A DNA stretch of 64,000 bases from Moraxella caprae DSM 19149 (GCF_000426885.1 NZ_AUGF01000006.1:38638-102637); one strand, 5' to 3'; positions 41,296 through 50,490 are shown, counted from the first letter of the stretch. The notes: generated by a model from the letters alone, not told the origin. Numbers and translations are program-made.

Positions 41296-41620
41296 GTCCA
41301 CACATCATTGTATTTGTAGTAATTTTAAAGTTTCTTGGGTGTAAGTGGTGGATTGCTAAGTTGTTTGTTAATCTGCACACAAAGACTGTAAGCCAAGGGT
41401 TTTCTAATCACACGATTAGACAGGTGCCATAAATCTCTTGCTTTGGTGGTTTTAAGTTGAGAGTGGGGTTATTCGATATCATCAAACCATATCCACCACA
41501 ACCAAAATATGCTACAATAATAACCCAAGCTGTAAGACAAACCACCGTTATTTACAGGATAGGCAAAATACTGCAAATGAACATCAAAAACACAGGGTTG
41601 CTCCCTTACCCCTGATCAAA

Positions 41621-41881
41621 GGACAGAGCATTATAGACAGACGAGAATATCTGTTTGTTGCGATACTGCCTGATAAAACAGGATTTACTGACAGCGAACA
41701 CCGCAAGCAAGAGCTAAACCGTTTTGTCAATTTCTATAGCACCATTAAGCCACATTCATCTTTAGCCAAGAAAGATGACATTACAGGAAAAACTTTGACC
41801 TTTACTTCTTGTGGGTGGTTAGAGTTTTATTTTAAACAAAATGTAAATAACGGGCGAAGTTTTTACATATCACCAATTTAG
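41621..41881 (+). pseudogene. Transposase relic, IS481-type integrase core
   Basis: An open frame without a start reads IIDRREYLFVAILPDKTGFT, then HRKQELNRFVNFYSTIKPHS, then SL. The first block resembles the region after the first catalytic Asp and the second the C-terminal end of IS481-family integrases; the central part with the second Asp and Glu is deleted. A divergent tail runs to TAG 41881. No terminal repeats were found. It ends 13 bp before lgt, so any lgt promoter lies within or before the relic. Confidence 0.7.
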
Positions 41882-41894
41882 CTGACGATTTTTT

Positions 41895-42770
41895 ATGGCA
41901 ATCACACACCCCCAATTTGACCCTGTTGCCCTTGATTTGGGCTTTCTCCAAGTGCATTGGTATGGACTCATGTACCTGCTTGCTTTTTTATCCGCCTACA
42001 TATTGGCGACTTATCGTGGCAAAAAACGGGGCGATTTTACAGGCGAGATGGTCTCAGATTTGATATTTTTTGGGGCGATGGGCGTGATTTTGGGCGGTCG
42101 TATTGGCTATGTGATTTTGTACAATTTTGGCGAGTTTTTGGCAAACCCTGCTTATCTGTTTAAGGTGTGGGAAGGGGGCATGAGCTTTCATGGCGGATTT
42201 GTCGGTGTGGTCGTTGCCATGTTCTTTTTTGGACGTAAATACAAAAAACACGCCTTTGCCGTGCTGGATTTTATCGCCCCTTGCGTGCCGTTAGGCTTGC
42301 TGTTTGGGCGGATTGGTAACTTTATTAACGGCGAGCTATGGGGGCGGGTGTCACATGGTGATTATGCTCATCTCATGTACTTTCCCCAAGCGGTTCACGC
42401 TGACCATGAACTTATCAATGCTGACCCGAGTTTACATGAAATTGCCGTGAAAATGGGCGAATACTACCTACTGCCCCGCCACCCAAGCCAGCTTTATCAA
42501 GCCTTTACAGAGGGCGTACTGTTATTTATCCTCTTATGGTGGTTTAGTAGCAAGCCTCGCCCTCGTTATGCCGTCTCCGCTCTGTTTTTACTCGGTTATG
42601 GGTGTAGCCGTTTTACCACAGAGTTTTTCCGCCAGCCTGACGTGGGCTATGAACTCATCTTTGGCTGGATGAGTAAGGGGCAACTATATAGCCTGCCGAT
42701 GATTATCGCTGGGGTGGCGTTAATGGCTCTTGCCTATAAAAAGCCGATTTATGATTGGCAAAAAGCCTAA
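41895..42770 (+). CDS. lgt: Prolipoprotein diacylglyceryl transferase
   Basis: Transfers diacylglycerol to the lipobox Cys of prolipoproteins, several of which are encoded in this window. 291 residues with about seven hydrophobic helices. The signature RIGNFINGELWGR (with the essential Arg and Asn) is near residue 140, and MSFHGGFVGVVVAMF near 96 carries the conserved His. It heads a likely operon with two membrane proteins, thyA and folA, similar to the lgt-thyA-folA order of related bacteria. Confidence 0.97.
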   Translation: MAITHPQFDPVALDLGFLQVHWYGLMYLLAFLSAYILATYRGKKRGDFTGEMVSDLIFFGAMGVILGGRIGYVILYNFGEFLANPAYLFKVWEGGMSFHGGFVGVVVAMFFFGRKYKKHAFAVLDFIAPCVPLGLLFGRIGNFINGELWGRVSHGDYAHLMYFPQAVHADHELINADPSLHEIAVKMGEYYLLPRHPSQLYQAFTEGVLLFILLWWFSSKPRPRYAVSALFLLGYGCSRFTTEFFRQPDVGYELIFGWMSKGQLYSLPMIIAGVALMALAYKKPIYDWQKA

Positions 42771-42804
42771 ATAAAGCACGGTTGCAACAATGTGAAAAAA
42801 TCAA

Positions 42805-43308
42805 ATGGATACATTTAATTTTGACGGCAAAACTTTTGAATTTCCCATTGCCGTCTATGCCACGCCCTATTCGGAAAAAGCCCTATTACTAACCGCCATA
42901 CTCATAAACCTTATCGGCTTTGGTGTGGCGGTGGGGTTTGCCACAATTACTCAAAACGCATGGACATTGGCGATATATGCCGTATTTGCACTATTGATAA
43001 CGTCGGCATTATTATCCGCAAAAAAGCCTGCCATGATATTACACACCGACAAGGTGGTCATAACAAGACCCACGCCACACCATATCGCTTGGCAAGACTT
43101 GTATTTTTTGGAACAGACAATAACAAACCAAAACGGCAAGCAGTCTTTATTGTATTTTTATACCCTTGATAAGAATGATAAAGATAAGCAAAAACTGCTT
43201 ATTTATCTTAATCCAAAAAATGCGTATTTTGGCAATCAAAAACATCATTTTGACCAACAAAAAACCCTAGCATTTTTTAATAAGATTAAATTGGGAAATA
43301 TGACATGA
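42805..43308 (+). CDS. Two-helix membrane protein, paralogue A
   Basis: 167 residues, family not recognised. It begins [19 protein letters not shown]. Two hydrophobic helices lie at about 27-47 and 52-72, followed by a hydrophilic domain of about 95 residues that starts AKKPAMILHTDKVVITRP and is rich in Gln, Lys and Asp. It overlaps the next gene, its paralogue, by 4 bp. The layout (short N-terminal strand, helix pair, cytoplasmic or periplasmic domain) is reminiscent of PH-like membrane proteins, but that is only an impression. Function unknown. Confidence 0.7.
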   Translation: MDTFNFDGKTFEFPIAVYATPYSEKALLLTAILINLIGFGVAVGFATITQNAWTLAIYAVFALLITSALLSAKKPAMILHTDKVVITRPTPHHIAWQDLYFLEQTITNQNGKQSLLYFYTLDKNDKDKQKLLIYLNPKNAYFGNQKHHFDQQKTLAFFNKIKLGNMT

Positions 43309-43802
43309 ATACATTTACCTTTGATGGCAAAACTTTTGAATTTCCAATTAGGGTTTATGTTTATTTTGGGCGTATCGGTCTTATTTTTACTGTATTTTTT
43401 CCACTGATTTCTTTATTTTTTGCAATTGCTGGTCTTATTGGCAAAAATACGTTTGGTGCGATATTTGGCATTGTCATGTTTATCTTGTTTGCTGTCATGG
43501 CATTTTTATATCAAAAACCAAAACTGATATTATATCCTGACAAAATCGCCTTTGTAGAACATGAACTTATCAAACCCAGATATTTATCCTATGAAGCGTC
43601 TAAACTATACGCCCATGAAGTAAAAGATTACAAGACAGGCAAATTGATATATACATTAGCGTTTATTTATCAAGATGAAAAAGGCGATTGGCAACAATTT
43701 GCCAAAGTAAATGCCACTTATATCCGCCTAGATGAGCATTATTTTGATACCGAAACCACAGTGGCATTTTTTGAACACTTATTAAAAGAGAAAAACCCAT
43801 GA
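43305..43802 (+). CDS. Two-helix membrane protein, paralogue B
   Basis: 165 residues, begins [20 protein letters not shown], nearly identical to paralogue A over the first 15 residues and divergent later. Hydrophobic helices lie at about 22-46 and 50-70, then [20 protein letters not shown] matches the AKKPAMILHTDKVVI block of A in position. It arose by tandem duplication. It overlaps A by 4 bp and thyA by 4 bp, so all three are translationally coupled. No known function; envelope localisation is inferred. Confidence 0.7.
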   Translation: MNTFTFDGKTFEFPIRVYVYFGRIGLIFTVFFPLISLFFAIAGLIGKNTFGAIFGIVMFILFAVMAFLYQKPKLILYPDKIAFVEHELIKPRYLSYEASKLYAHEVKDYKTGKLIYTLAFIYQDEKGDWQQFAKVNATYIRLDEHYFDTETTVAFFEHLLKEKNP

Positions 43803-44641
43803 AACAATACCTAGAACTTCTCTCTCATATCCTAAACAATGGCGATGACAAAGGCGACCGCACAGGTACAGGCACTCGCTCTGTCTTTGGTTATCAAATG
43901 CGGTTTAATTTGGCGGACGGCTTTCCGCTACTCACCACCAAAAAAGTGCATATGAAATCAATCACGCATGAGCTTTTGTGGTTTATCAAAGGCGATACCC
44001 ATGTCAAATATTTACAAGACAATGGCGTAACCATTTGGGACGAGTGGGCAACGGCAGAGCAAACCGCCCGTTTTGGACGACAAGCGGGCGATTTGGGGGC
44101 AGTGTACGGTCATCAATGGCGTAATTTTGGGGCAAGCAAAAACGACAATGGCGACTATAATACAGACGGCTTTGACCAGCTTGCGTGGCTTGTAAACGAA
44201 ATCAAAACCAACCCCAATTCTCGCCGTTTGATTGTCTCTGGTTGGAATCCGATTGAAGCAGGACAAGTTGCCTTACCACCTTGTCATACTTTATTTCAAT
44301 TTTTTGTGGTGAATAATAAACTCTCTTGCCAACTTTATCAACGCTCGGCAGATGTATTTTTGGGCGTGCCGTTTAATGTTGCAAGCTATGCCCTTTTGAC
44401 GCATATGATTGCCCAAGTGTGTGATTTAGAGGTGGGCGAATTTATATGGACGGGGGGCGATACGCATTTGTATCATAATCATTTTGAACAAGCTAAATTG
44501 CAATTAACCCGCACGCCTTTGCCACTTTGTCAGTTAGAGTTAAATCCTGATGTTAAAGATTTATTTGAATTTAACTTTGATGATATTAAGATTGTGAATT
44601 ATCAATCGCACGAAAGAATTAAGGCAGATGTGGCGGTGTAA
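43799..44641 (+). CDS. thyA: Thymidylate synthase
   Basis: Methylates dUMP to dTMP using methylene-tetrahydrofolate. 280 residues, slightly longer than E. coli (264). [19 protein letters not shown] near 21-39 binds phosphate and folate, and the catalytic Cys lies in [13 protein letters not shown] near 160. [15 protein letters not shown] near 223 is also conserved. It is followed 16 bp later by folA, which regenerates the folate it oxidises. Confidence 0.98.
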   Translation: MKQYLELLSHILNNGDDKGDRTGTGTRSVFGYQMRFNLADGFPLLTTKKVHMKSITHELLWFIKGDTHVKYLQDNGVTIWDEWATAEQTARFGRQAGDLGAVYGHQWRNFGASKNDNGDYNTDGFDQLAWLVNEIKTNPNSRRLIVSGWNPIEAGQVALPPCHTLFQFFVVNNKLSCQLYQRSADVFLGVPFNVASYALLTHMIAQVCDLEVGEFIWTGGDTHLYHNHFEQAKLQLTRTPLPLCQLELNPDVKDLFEFNFDDIKIVNYQSHERIKADVAV

Positions 44642-44657
44642 AAAATAAGGAGCTGTT

Positions 44658-45164
44658 ATGACAAAAATCGTCCATGTGGTCGCCAAAGACCGTCAAAACT
44701 GTATCGGCAAGGATAATAATTTGGCTTGGCACATCCCTGCCGATTTAAAGCATTTTAAAGAAATTACCACAGGGGGCGTGATTGTCATGGGACGAAAAAC
44801 CTTCCAGTCGCTCGGTCGCCCCCTGCCCAATCGCACGCACCACGTCATCACAAAAGATAAGACATGGACGGTGGACGGTGTGGCGGTCGCTCATGACTTG
44901 CCGACGGCTATCGACAGTGCTAAGACGGACGCAGTGCGACTGGGCAAGGATAGGATTTTTATCATTGGCGGGGGCGAGATTTACCGCCAAAGCCTAAGCA
45001 TGGCGGACATTTTGGAAATCACCGAAGTGGATTTGGACGTGCAAGGTGACACGCATTATCCTACCGTTACGGACGATTTTTGTGAAGTGTGGCGGTCGGA
45101 TAGACAGACAGACGATAAGAGCGGGATTGGGTTTGAGTTTGTGCGGTATGAAAAATCGGCATGA
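44658..45164 (+). CDS. folA: Dihydrofolate reductase
   Basis: Reduces dihydrofolate with NADPH; target of trimethoprim. 168 residues. KIVHVVAKDRQNCIGKDNNL, then AWHIPADLKHFK, contains the conserved Asp that protonates the substrate (WHIPADLKHF). GRKTFQSLGRPLPNR binds NADPH and IIGGGEIYRQSL closes the site. GGAG precedes the ATG. It is coupled to thyA in the nucleotide/folate end of the lgt operon. Confidence 0.97.
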   Translation: MTKIVHVVAKDRQNCIGKDNNLAWHIPADLKHFKEITTGGVIVMGRKTFQSLGRPLPNRTHHVITKDKTWTVDGVAVAHDLPTAIDSAKTDAVRLGKDRIFIIGGGEIYRQSLSMADILEITEVDLDVQGDTHYPTVTDDFCEVWRSDRQTDDKSGIGFEFVRYEKSA

Positions 45165-45228
45165 TTCTTGCATGGCTATTGCGTGATTATTGATGGTTTT
45201 TATTTTTCCATTTTAGCAAGGTATCTTT

Positions 45229-45417
45229 ATGAAACATCTTAGCCTACTTGCCCTATTGGCATTCGCCCTAACTGGCTGTAACGCCATGACCGCCACTGCC
45301 GACAAAGCGATGAACAAACAAAGCTCATTTTCCCAAGAACCCAGCACTCGCTATCCAACCGTTGATGAACAAAAAGACAGCGAGCAAGCCGAGTTCGGTC
45401 AGCAGACATTTGAATAA
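45229..45417 (+). CDS. Small lipoprotein
   Basis: 62 residues. A signal peptide with lipobox LTGC (Cys about 17) is followed by a short hydrophilic Gln/Ser/Glu-rich mature peptide of about 45 residues. Such mini-lipoproteins are common in gammaproteobacteria, and some entericidin-like members have lytic or envelope roles. No family motif is visible, so no function is assigned. It ends in a terminator directly abutting an R1 element. Confidence 0.6.
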   Translation: MKHLSLLALLAFALTGCNAMTATADKAMNKQSSFSQEPSTRYPTVDEQKDSEQAEFGQQTFE

Positions 45418-45421
45418 ACCC

Positions 45422-45448
45422 AAAAATCCCCAATCATGGGGATTTTTT
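45422..45448 (+). terminator. Terminator after the small lipoprotein
   Basis: AAAAATCCCC and GGGGATTTTT pair around AATCAT, immediately 3' of the stop. Confidence 0.85.
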
Positions 45449-45456
45449 ATGCCATA

Positions 45457-45679
45457 CTAGGACGTGCCTGCCTTTTGTATTTGCAATGAAAAATGCCCGT
45501 TTAAAAAAGCAGGGGAATCGCCCGTTTTTCAAGGAAAAAGTGAAGTTTGATGGTCGTTCTATCAAACAAGCTTTTATTATGAAAAACAAGATTTAGCCAT
45601 TTTTCATGCAAAAACATTGTTTTATTTCTAAAAAATTTCTATATTTTAAATTGTGTTATAAAGGTTAGGCACGCCCTAG
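45457..45679. repeat. R1 element, full copy (223 bp)
   Basis: Ends CTAGGACGTGCCTGCC and GGTTAGGCACGCCCTAG are inverted. Subterminal TTTGCAATGAAAAAT and ATTTTTCATGCAAA are also inverted. The interior palindrome GTTTGAT...ATCAAAC (7 bp) lies near 45547-45572. Its right end carries the stop codon of the TonB-receptor relic. No ORF. Confidence 0.85.
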
Positions 45680-45846
45680 AACTTAACGGTGGCACTTAGG
45701 CTAAAATTACGCCCCATTTGTGGCACAAAGGGCAAAAATGAGTTATGGATATACACTTTTTCATCAAGCACGTTATTGGCTCGTAGGGATAAGGTATAAT
45801 CTAGATTGCCCCAGTGGTTATGATGGTCTAGAGCCAATTGAAATAT
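45676..45846 (-). pseudogene. TonB-dependent receptor relic (C-terminal fragment)
   Basis: About 56 codons read YTLSLRANNVLDEKVYIHNS, then FLPFVPQMGRNFSLSATVKF and a stop. The R-x-NN-LD, PQ-GR and terminal aromatic residue are characteristic of the last strands of a TonB-dependent outer-membrane receptor. The N-terminal roughly 600 residues are missing: upstream in frame the sequence runs into stops within 20 bp. The stop TAG is contributed by the R1 element end. Confidence 0.8.
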
Positions 45847-45876
45847 TATAACATTTTAAAATAATCATCATTTAAC

Positions 45877-45909
45877 AAAAAAGAGTGTCCATGATAGACA
45901 CTCTTTTTA
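45877..45909 (-). terminator. ccmCDE terminator
   Basis: AAAAAGAGTGTC and GACACTCTTTTT form a 12-bp stem, about 30 nt after the ccmE stop; it shows that ccmE ends its transcript. Confidence 0.85.
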
Positions 45910-45937
45910 TTCTGTAAAATAAAATGGCTTTTACACG

Positions 45938-46510
45938 CTACTGAGGTGCACGGCTCTCATTTTGGGTTGAGCTTTGGGCTTGGGCTTGATTTTGACTTTG
46001 ACTTTGCTCGGCTTGTCTTTGGTCAATCTCCGCCATACTCGTGGCAGGGATAAATTGCCCGTTATTGACGTCCGTTCCCCGTTCGGCGTGTTCGGCTTTT
46101 AGCGATTTGGCAACTTCGGGGGGCATGTAGTTTTCATCATGCTTGGCAAGCACTTCACTGGCGACAAACGTCCCACCCTGCAACTCGCCTGTTGCCACTA
46201 CCCCTGAATTTTCGGCAAACAAATCAGGTAATACACCCCGATACGTCATTGGTACAACCGCTTTATAATCGGTGATTTGAAATTGGATATTTAACGGGTC
46301 ATTGGGGTCTCGCTTAACCGAGCCTGCCACCACCATGCCCCCTGCACGGATACGCTTATTCTCAGGGGCTTTACCAGCAGTAATGGCGGTCGGGTCAAAA
46401 TAATAATCCGTCTGCTGACGAATGGCGTACAAAATGAGTCCCACCGCCACCGCCACACCCACCAGCATGGCGATGACCCACATGAGTTTTTTTTGGCGTG
46501 CATTATTCAT
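45938..46510 (-). CDS. ccmE: Cytochrome c maturation heme chaperone CcmE
   Basis: Periplasmic heme chaperone anchored by one N-terminal helix (about 9-30). 190 residues. The heme-attaching histidine is His124 in [13 protein letters not shown]. The OB-fold core (about 50-120) is followed by a Gln/Ser-rich tail of about 50 residues. It takes heme released by CcmC, whose gene is two ORFs upstream, and passes it to CcmF, which is not in this window. Confidence 0.95.
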   Translation of the reverse strand: MNNARQKKLMWVIAMLVGVAVAVGLILYAIRQQTDYYFDPTAITAGKAPENKRIRAGGMVVAGSVKRDPNDPLNIQFQITDYKAVVPMTYRGVLPDLFAENSGVVATGELQGGTFVASEVLAKHDENYMPPEVAKSLKAEHAERGTDVNNGQFIPATSMAEIDQRQAEQSQSQNQAQAQSSTQNESRAPQ

Positions 46511-46513
46511 AAC

Positions 46514-46720
46514 TTAACCCTTTGCCAGTGCTTGGCGTTGTTTGTTGGTGAGTTTTTTGGTCTGGGTGGACAGTTTGGCAATGGTCTTGGTGCGTTCGCT
46601 TTTGGCATACCAAATCATAAGCACTATCGCCCCAAACACTAAGGCATAACACGTCCACACATAAGCCCCATGACCATTCATGTAGATAAAGTCTGCTAAA
46701 TTTTGAAAATACGGTGTCAT
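46514..46720 (-). CDS. ccmD: Heme exporter accessory protein CcmD
   Basis: Small bitopic membrane protein of 68 residues. YMNGHGAYVWTCYALVFGAI near 13-32 matches the CcmD pattern of a short aromatic helix, followed by a basic cytoplasmic tail. It helps release holo-CcmE from the CcmABC complex. It overlaps ccmC by 4 bp and precedes ccmE by 3 bp. Confidence 0.88.
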   Translation of the reverse strand: MTPYFQNLADFIYMNGHGAYVWTCYALVFGAIVLMIWYAKSERTKTIAKLSTQTKKLTNKQRQALAKG

Positions 46721-47541
46721 TGCTTGCCCCTTTTGAGCTGGCTATTTTTGGCATTTAGGTAGTTGGCTACCCATGCTTTGTTGTGTTCACGTTGTAAAAT
46801 CAAGGAATTGGTGCGATAAATGGCAAGAGCTGCCACCATAAAATACATACCGAGCATCATGATAAGCAGTGGCACCCACATACTGGCGGACATTTTTGGG
46901 GCGTTGGTTACGGTAAACGTTGCCCCTTGATGTAGGGTATTCCACCACTCTACCGAGTATTTGATAATCGGCAGATTGACCGCCCCAACAATGGATAAAA
47001 TCGCCGCCGCCTTGCCCCGATTTTGGCTATGCTCAAAAGCACTAAAAAGTGCCATGACCCCTGCATACAAAAACGCCAAAATCAGCATTGATGTCAAACG
47101 TGCGTCCCACACCCAGTATGTCCCCCATGTCGGTTTCGCCCAAATCGAGCCTGTCAAGAGACTTAGCACACAGCAGATAAAGCCAATCGGGGCGACCGCT
47201 TGAGCGACAATGTTGGCGGTTTTGATTTTCCACACCAAAAAAATGACCCCAAGCACGCTCATGGCAAAATAAATGCTCATGGCAAGGCTGGCGGTCGGCA
47301 CATGAATAAAAATAATGCGATAACTGTTGCCCTGCAAATAATCAGGCGGAGCGAACATGAGTCCCCATACCGTGCCAATACTCATGAGTACAAAGGCAAT
47401 CAGGGCAAGCCACTTGACCCACGGCGAGAAAATCTTAAAAAATCGCTCTGTGCCAACGGTTGTCAAAAAACCCTGCCAAAGACGATTAAAAAATCCTGTA
47501 TTTTTGGCGGCTGGGGGATTGGCTTTTTGGGTGTTTGGCAT
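46717..47541 (-). CDS. ccmC: Heme handling protein CcmC
   Basis: Six-helix membrane protein of 274 residues that delivers heme to CcmE. The WWD-domain motif appears as PTWGTYWVWDARLTSMLILA in the middle of the protein, and conserved His residues flank it (IFIHVP near 91 and the following HQG near 206). It heads the ccmC-D-E operon with a promoter 73 bp upstream. Normally ccmA and ccmB precede it; here they are absent. Confidence 0.95.
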   Translation of the reverse strand: MPNTQKANPPAAKNTGFFNRLWQGFLTTVGTERFFKIFSPWVKWLALIAFVLMSIGTVWGLMFAPPDYLQGNSYRIIFIHVPTASLAMSIYFAMSVLGVIFLVWKIKTANIVAQAVAPIGFICCVLSLLTGSIWAKPTWGTYWVWDARLTSMLILAFLYAGVMALFSAFEHSQNRGKAAAILSIVGAVNLPIIKYSVEWWNTLHQGATFTVTNAPKMSASMWVPLLIMMLGMYFMVAALAIYRTNSLILQREHNKAWVANYLNAKNSQLKRGKQ

Positions 47542-47613
47542 GGCTCACCGTAACAATGTCAATGGCATTAAAATGGTAATGATTAAAATTGAGAATAGGA
47601 CAATAAATGGCTA

Positions 47614-47641
47614 ATTATAGCATATTTTTGGCGATTGTCAG
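47614..47641 (-). promoter_or_regulatory. ccmC promoter
   Basis: CTGACA and TATAAT with 16-bp spacing on the minus strand. The rest of the 316-bp divergent spacer to 47857 is extremely AT-rich and holds the transporter promoter, not clearly resolved, but no ORF. Confidence 0.6.
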
Positions 47642-47857
47642 TAATTGATAAACCACCAACAATGACCGACTTGGTAAAAAATCTGTCAAATTCGCTCATT
47701 TATAAAACAAATTTTTCTCATTTTGCCCTTTTTACCTAATTATTTTGAAAAAAATTAAAAATTTTTGCCGATTTTGGTAAAAATGATTTGCCTTTTTTAT
47801 CAGATTTGTTCAAAATATACGATTAAATTTTGATTTTAAAAAATAACCGAGAAATTC

Positions 47858-48628
47858 ATGACTGACCGCCCCATTGCCCTTGATTTACAAGACATTCACA
47901 AAAATTATGGCTCGCTTGAAGTCTTAAAAGGTGTCTCTTTGACCGCTTATGACGGCGATGTCATCAGTATCTTAGGGTCATCAGGTTCGGGTAAATCTAC
48001 CCTGCTTCGCTGTATCAATTTATTAGAAAAGCCCAGTGCTGGCAAGATTTTTGTGGGCAATGAAGAGCTACAACTCACCCCCAAAAAAGGCGAGCTTACC
48101 GCCAAAAATCCCAAACAACTTGAAAAACTTCGTTCTGAGATTGGCTTTGTGTTTCAATCATTTAACCTATGGCCACACAAGACCATTTTGGAGAATATCA
48201 CCGAAGCCCCCATTCATGTGCTGGGCGTGAGCAAGGCAGACGCCATTGCCGAAGGTGAACGCCTGCTTGCCAAAGTGGGACTACTGGACAAAAAAGACGC
48301 CTACCCTGACAACCTGTCAGGCGGTCAGCGTCAGCGTGTGGCAATCGCCCGTTCGCTTGCCATGAAACCCAAAGTTCTGCTGTTTGATGAACCCACGTCC
48401 GCCCTAGACCCAGAGCTCGTAAACGAAGTACTGGCGGTCATGCGTGAGCTTGCCAGTGAAGGGCGTACCATGCTTATCGTTACCCATGAAATGCGATTTG
48501 CCAAAGAAGTCTCAACCAAAGTCGTCTTTTTACATCAAGGACGTATCGAAGAGATGGGTACGCCAACCGAAGTGTTTGAAAATCCCAAATCCGAGCGTGT
48601 CAAAGAATTTATGGCGTCTCATCGATAA
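47858..48628 (+). CDS. Polar amino acid ABC transporter ATPase
   Basis: 256 residues. Walker A is [13 protein letters not shown] near 38-50, the Q-loop follows in [11 protein letters not shown], the signature is [15 protein letters not shown] near 155, and Walker B is [14 protein letters not shown] near 175. It belongs to the HisP/ArtP/GlnQ class that powers amino acid uptake. It is the first gene of a five-gene set with two binding lipoproteins and two permeases. The D-loop and H-loop His ([10 protein letters not shown]) are intact. Confidence 0.95.
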   Translation: MTDRPIALDLQDIHKNYGSLEVLKGVSLTAYDGDVISILGSSGSGKSTLLRCINLLEKPSAGKIFVGNEELQLTPKKGELTAKNPKQLEKLRSEIGFVFQSFNLWPHKTILENITEAPIHVLGVSKADAIAEGERLLAKVGLLDKKDAYPDNLSGGQRQRVAIARSLAMKPKVLLFDEPTSALDPELVNEVLAVMRELASEGRTMLIVTHEMRFAKEVSTKVVFLHQGRIEEMGTPTEVFENPKSERVKEFMASHR

Positions 48629-48684
48629 AGTAAGCACCCAACCCTTTTACCGACTTTTTATCAACCCCGAACATAAGGATTGTT

Positions 48685-49557
48685 ATGAACGCATTTACCA
48701 AATTCTCCCTAAGCCTACTCACAGCCAGCACCCTAGTTGCCTGTGGGGGTGACAAACCTGCCGATGTACCAAAGACAGACGCCACCGCTCCACAAGCAGG
48801 CGAAGGCAAAAGTCTGGTCATCGCCACCGAAGCCAATTACCCACCCTTTAATAACATGACTGCCGATGGTAAAATTGTCGGTTTTGATGTGGACGTCATC
48901 AATGCCGTCTGTGCCGAGATTAAAGCAAACTGCGACATCGTGGCACAGGACTGGGACGGCTTATTACCCGGTCTTTTGACCAACAAATACGATGCAGTCA
49001 TCGCAGGTATGTCTATCACGCCCGAACGCCAAGCACAGGTTGATTTCTCTGAGCCGTATTTTAGTAATACCATCGTGTGGCTCTCAAAAACGGACGGCTC
49101 ATTTGACCCGAGCAACATCAAAAATCTGGTACTAGGCAGTCAGCGTTCTACCACAGGGGCAGACTACATCACCCAAAAATATGATGGCAAAGACGGCAAC
49201 CGTGTTCAACTTTATGACACCTACACCAACTCTTATCTTGACCTAAAAGCAGGGCGAAATCATGCGGTCATGGCAGAGAAAGTCTCGGCAATGGACTGGC
49301 TAAAACAAAATGGCGATGGCTTTGGGCTGGTCGGAGATGAGATTGACAACAACGACAATCTAGGCATTGCCGTGCGTAAAGGCGATGCTCTAAAAGCGGA
49401 CTTTGATAAAGCACTCGCCACCCTAAAAGCCAATGGCAGACTTGCCGAGCTAGAAAAACAGCACTTTGGCGATACTGCCAAGCCAGCGGTTGTCGAACCT
49501 GCTGACACTGTCAAAGCAGAAGAGTCTGCTACTGCCGAACCTGCAAAAAGCGAATAA
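48685..49557 (+). CDS. Amino acid-binding lipoprotein 1
   Basis: Solute-binding protein (family 3) of 290 residues. The signal peptide ends in lipobox LVAC (Cys about 20), and VIATEANYPPFNNMTADGKI, then VGFDVDVINAV is the ligand-binding opening of this family. GLLTNKYDAVIAGMSITPER near 95-114 is the family hallmark. An Ala/Glu-rich tail of about 25 residues at the C-terminus is unusual. It probably binds a basic or polar amino acid for the downstream permeases; the paralogue follows it 33 bp later. Confidence 0.93.
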   Translation: MNAFTKFSLSLLTASTLVACGGDKPADVPKTDATAPQAGEGKSLVIATEANYPPFNNMTADGKIVGFDVDVINAVCAEIKANCDIVAQDWDGLLPGLLTNKYDAVIAGMSITPERQAQVDFSEPYFSNTIVWLSKTDGSFDPSNIKNLVLGSQRSTTGADYITQKYDGKDGNRVQLYDTYTNSYLDLKAGRNHAVMAEKVSAMDWLKQNGDGFGLVGDEIDNNDNLGIAVRKGDALKADFDKALATLKANGRLAELEKQHFGDTAKPAVVEPADTVKAEESATAEPAKSE

Positions 49558-49590
49558 TTTAAAACCACCCACCAACCAAAAGGTTTTATC

Positions 49591-50490
49591 ATGAAAATCA
49601 AATACTTAGCCATCGCCTTAACCACCCTCGCCCTAACTGCCTGTGGCGGTGACAAACCTGCCGATACTACCGCAAACACCGCCACCACTGGCACCAATGA
49701 CGGCAAAAAAGTACTGATTGCGACCGAATCGAGCTTTAAGCCATTTAGCTATTTGGACAATACAGGCAATCTGGTCGGCTTTGAGATTGACCTTGCCAAT
49801 GCCCTATGCACCGAGATGAAAGCCGACTGCGACATCGTAGCACAGGACTGGGACAGTCTCATTCCAAGTCTACAAACGAACAAATCGGATGCCATCATGG
49901 CAGGCATGTCTATCACGCCAGAACGCCTAGAAGTGGTGGATTTCTCTGATGCCTACTTTGATAACACGCTTATCCTAGTCGGCAAAAAAGGCGACAACAT
50001 CACCATTAACGACCTAGCGGGCAAAACCGTGGGCGTACAGCAAGCCACCGTCTCGGGCGAATATCTTGCCAAACATCAGCCTAACGCTACCGTCAAGGCT
50101 TATGACAAGCAGGACAACGTCCATCTTGACCTAAGTGCAGGGCGTATTGATTATATGCTTGCCGACTTCGTGCCAGCGTCTGATTGGCTAAAAACCGATG
50201 CAGGGGCGAACTTTGAGATTAAAGGCGAGCCGATTGACATCAATGACAAAGTAGGCATTGCCGTGCGTAAAGATGACGCCCTAAAAGGCGAGTTTAACAC
50301 CGCTTTGGCAAGCCTAAAAGCCAGCGGCAAATATGACGAGCTTGTGGCAAAATACTTTGCAATCACTGGGTCTGCCAGTGTTCCTGACAACGCTCCTGCC
50401 CCTGCTGGCGATACCAAACCTGTAAGCGAGCCTGCGGATACAAGCGAGACACAAAATACTGCGGTGAGTGAGAGCACTAAAAATAGTTAA
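49591..50490 (+). CDS. Amino acid-binding lipoprotein 2
   Basis: 299 residues, paralogous to the preceding gene: same lipobox context TACGGDKPAD, SFKPFSYLDNTGNLVGFEID and SDAIMAGMSITPERLEVVDF. Its ligand-pocket residues differ from protein 1, so the two may have different specificities for one transporter. It has the same kind of Pro/Thr/Ser-rich C-terminal tail. A hairpin after it separates it from the permease genes. Confidence 0.93.
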   Translation: MKIKYLAIALTTLALTACGGDKPADTTANTATTGTNDGKKVLIATESSFKPFSYLDNTGNLVGFEIDLANALCTEMKADCDIVAQDWDSLIPSLQTNKSDAIMAGMSITPERLEVVDFSDAYFDNTLILVGKKGDNITINDLAGKTVGVQQATVSGEYLAKHQPNATVKAYDKQDNVHLDLSAGRIDYMLADFVPASDWLKTDAGANFEIKGEPIDINDKVGIAVRKDDALKGEFNTALASLKASGKYDELVAKYFAITGSASVPDNAPAPAGDTKPVSEPADTSETQNTAVSESTKNS

